Positions 5,220 through 5,776 of a stretch of 5,776 nt of DNA are shown here, piece after piece (the stretch's first letter is position 1; each line of letters opens with the position of its first letter). The stretch spans positions 1 to 5,776 of the forward strand of contig JBMOGA010000117.1 of the NCBI GenBank assembly GCA_049318625.1, given 5' to 3'. The notes under the pieces were generated by a model. That model was not told the origin of the DNA. It made no database searches and saw only the letters and a list, made by a program, of their open reading frames with translations. Position numbers and translations under genes: made by a program. This DNA is from JBMOGA01 sp049318625 (lineage in GTDB: Bacteria; Pseudomonadota; Alphaproteobacteria; Rhizobiales; Hyphomicrobiaceae).

Positions 5220-5225
5220 ATTCTA
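5220..5225 (-). promoter_or_regulatory. -10-like hexamer TAGAAT for the small minus-strand locus
   Basis: TAGAAT matches TATAAT at five of six positions and lies 25 bases before the ATG at 5194, giving a leader of about 19 bases that contains AGGAG. No TTGACA-like -35 stands 16-18 bases upstream; that place is taken by the CtrA-like box, as is usual for activator-dependent promoters. Confidence 0.4.
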
Positions 5226-5236
5226 CTGATTAAATC

Positions 5237-5251
5237 TTAACGTCGCGTTAA
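5237..5251. promoter_or_regulatory. Perfect CtrA-like box, TTAA-N7-TTAA
   Basis: TTAACG-TCG-CGTTAA is a perfect 6-3-6 palindrome and an exact TTAA-N7-TTAA, the consensus bound by the alphaproteobacterial cell-cycle regulator CtrA. It covers the -35 position relative to TAGAAT (5225-5220), the usual arrangement at CtrA-activated promoters. A third TTAA sits at 5230-5233. The motif can occur by chance in AT-rich DNA, so function is inferred from its position and symmetry. Confidence 0.5.
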
Positions 5252-5496
5252 TGTTTGTGGCGAAGCGATCGTCACCCGACTGGGACGAGACGGGCACCGG
5301 CTCGGTCGAGCGGCAAGCGAGATAGAGCGCGGCCGAGTCCGTCAGCGAGGCGCCCCAGAGAGATCACGGGCAACACGCACTGCCTCGACCTCGATAACAG
5401 ATTCTCGTGTTCCTGAGGCATCAGCACTGACCTCAGTTTCATCCCCTCCTCGGGAAGACGCAGCTGGTCCTGTAGGGCTGGGCGTGACGGCAGGAG

Positions 5497-5534
5497 AAGC
5501 CTCTCCCCCGCCACGCCTCCGCTTGGAGGGGCTT
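5497..5534 (-). terminator. Imperfect inverted repeat just after the HTH gene stop codon
   Basis: AAGCCTCTCC (5497-5506) pairs with GGAGGGGCTT (5525-5534) over 10 bp with one T-G pair on the plus strand, or one mismatch in minus-strand RNA. A smaller CCTCC-GCTT-GGAGG hairpin (5516-5529) competes with it. It begins at the TAA of the HTH gene. The tail on the minus strand is CUUCUCCU, only partly U-rich, so it is a weak terminator candidate. Confidence 0.35.
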
Positions 5535-5752
5535 TATGGTGTGGGAATATACTCGGACGTCGACCGGTAAGTCCTGGCATTGAGCCAGTCGTCGAGATCT
5601 GCCTGGCGATAAAGCACGCGGGCACGGGTGCCTTGACCGGCCTTCAGATAGCGGGGACCTGAGCCCTCGACGCGCATGCGCTCGAGAGTGCGGATCGAGA
5701 TACGCAGGATATCGGCGGCTTCCTGGCTGTTGAGATAGGGGCTCGGTGTCAT
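5534..5752 (-). CDS. AlpA/excisionase-like helix-turn-helix DNA-binding protein, 72 aa
   Basis: The protein is almost entirely one HTH_17/MerR-like winged helix-turn-helix domain: YLNSQEAADILRISIRTLERM at 6-26 is the helix-turn-helix with the typical EAA and RTLERM recognition helix; GSGPRYLKAG at 30-39 and RARVLYRQADLDDWL at 43-57 form the wing and closing helix. A short polar tail (STSEYIPTP) follows. The ATG at 5752 has GGAGG with 6 bases spacing; a TTG at 5758 overlaps the region between that site and the ATG and is less likely. In mobile elements such proteins act as excisionase-like directionality factors or as regulators of element genes, binding DNA in the cytoplasm. It is transcribed away from the right edge, so its promoter lies outside the window. 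The exact role (excision, replication or transcription control) cannot be told. Confidence 0.88.
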   Translation of the reverse strand: MTPSPYLNSQEAADILRISIRTLERMRVEGSGPRYLKAGQGTRARVLYRQADLDDWLNARTYRSTSEYIPTP

Positions 5753-5776
5753 GGGCAACCTCCGTCGGGTTCAAGA

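Larger units (their letters stand above)
5195..5533. other. Non-coding or decayed region between the HTH gene and the small CtrA-box locus
   Basis: About 340 bases with no intact gene I can defend. 5195-5260 is AT-rich and holds the promoter-like elements of the small locus. From 5255 to 5345 one phase of positions is strongly G/C, as in coding DNA: a minus-strand frame reading ASLTDSAALYLACRSTEPVP, or its plus-strand counterpart beginning MFVAKRSSPDWDETG at 5251. Neither has a usable start with a ribosome binding site and both are short. Another minus-strand frame (from an ATG at 5441, beside GGAGGGG) gives 56 residues of unconvincing composition. The whole may be the remnant of a gene once downstream of the HTH regulator. 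Confidence 0.4.

Noticed and set aside
5342..5533. In-frame continuation of the HTH gene for 63 codons beyond its TAA stop
   Set aside because: Related HTH proteins end at about this point (polar STSE-like tail), the continuation has low G/C at third positions, and an inverted repeat begins at the stop. Read-through is not needed to explain it.
5272..5625. 117-codon minus-strand frame overlapping the end of the HTH gene
   Set aside because: It overlaps a clear HTH coding region in another frame; only its last 56 codons have a possible ATG beside GGAGGGG, which is too close to the start, and the composition is unconvincing.

Overview
The base composition (high GC, strong G/C preference at third codon positions in the clear genes) and the gene types suggest an alphaproteobacterium, possibly of the Hyphomicrobiales/Rhizobiales or Sphingomonadales. 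The strongest family matches are an ArdC-type antirestriction protein and a small AlpA/excisionase-like helix-turn-helix protein. Both are typical cargo of integrative conjugative elements or plasmids, so this is probably accessory DNA. No integrase, relaxase, transfer gene, tRNA, rRNA, IS or CRISPR array is visible in the window. A perfect TTAA-N7-TTAA site (5237-5251) matches the CtrA box of alphaproteobacteria.

Layout. 1-411 (+): 3' end of a membrane protein with a winged-helix-like tail. Its stop codon interlocks with that of the convergent ardC gene (408-1304, -) in one CTAG. 1305-1663 is the ardC leader and upstream region, with two competing hairpins next to the start. 1664-1921 and 1986-3056 (-) encode an 85-residue membrane-anchored protein and a 356-residue acidic, low-complexity, single-pass membrane protein, probably one transcription unit. 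A strong 11-bp hairpin (3118-3151) separates them from another minus-strand gene for a two-helix membrane protein (3232-3801).

3802-4188 is a divergent intergenic region with an AT-rich core and several inverted repeats. From it two plus-strand genes for exported proteins run rightwards: a 63-residue Lys/Pro/Ala peptide (4189-4380) whose Shine-Dalgarno sequence lies in an inverted repeat, and a 157-residue beta-rich periplasmic protein (4487-4960). A very small minus-strand locus (4965-5194), apparently split between two frames, faces them. It has a good ribosome binding site, a -10-like hexamer and the CtrA-like box over its -35 position. 5195-5533 holds no intact gene I can defend. 5534-5752 (-) is the HTH regulator.

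How they may work together (inference): ArdC would protect incoming DNA from host restriction after transfer; the AlpA-like regulator would control element genes; the membrane and exported proteins are of unknown function and may be cell-envelope cargo. The CtrA-like box, if functional, would tie one small locus to the host cell cycle.
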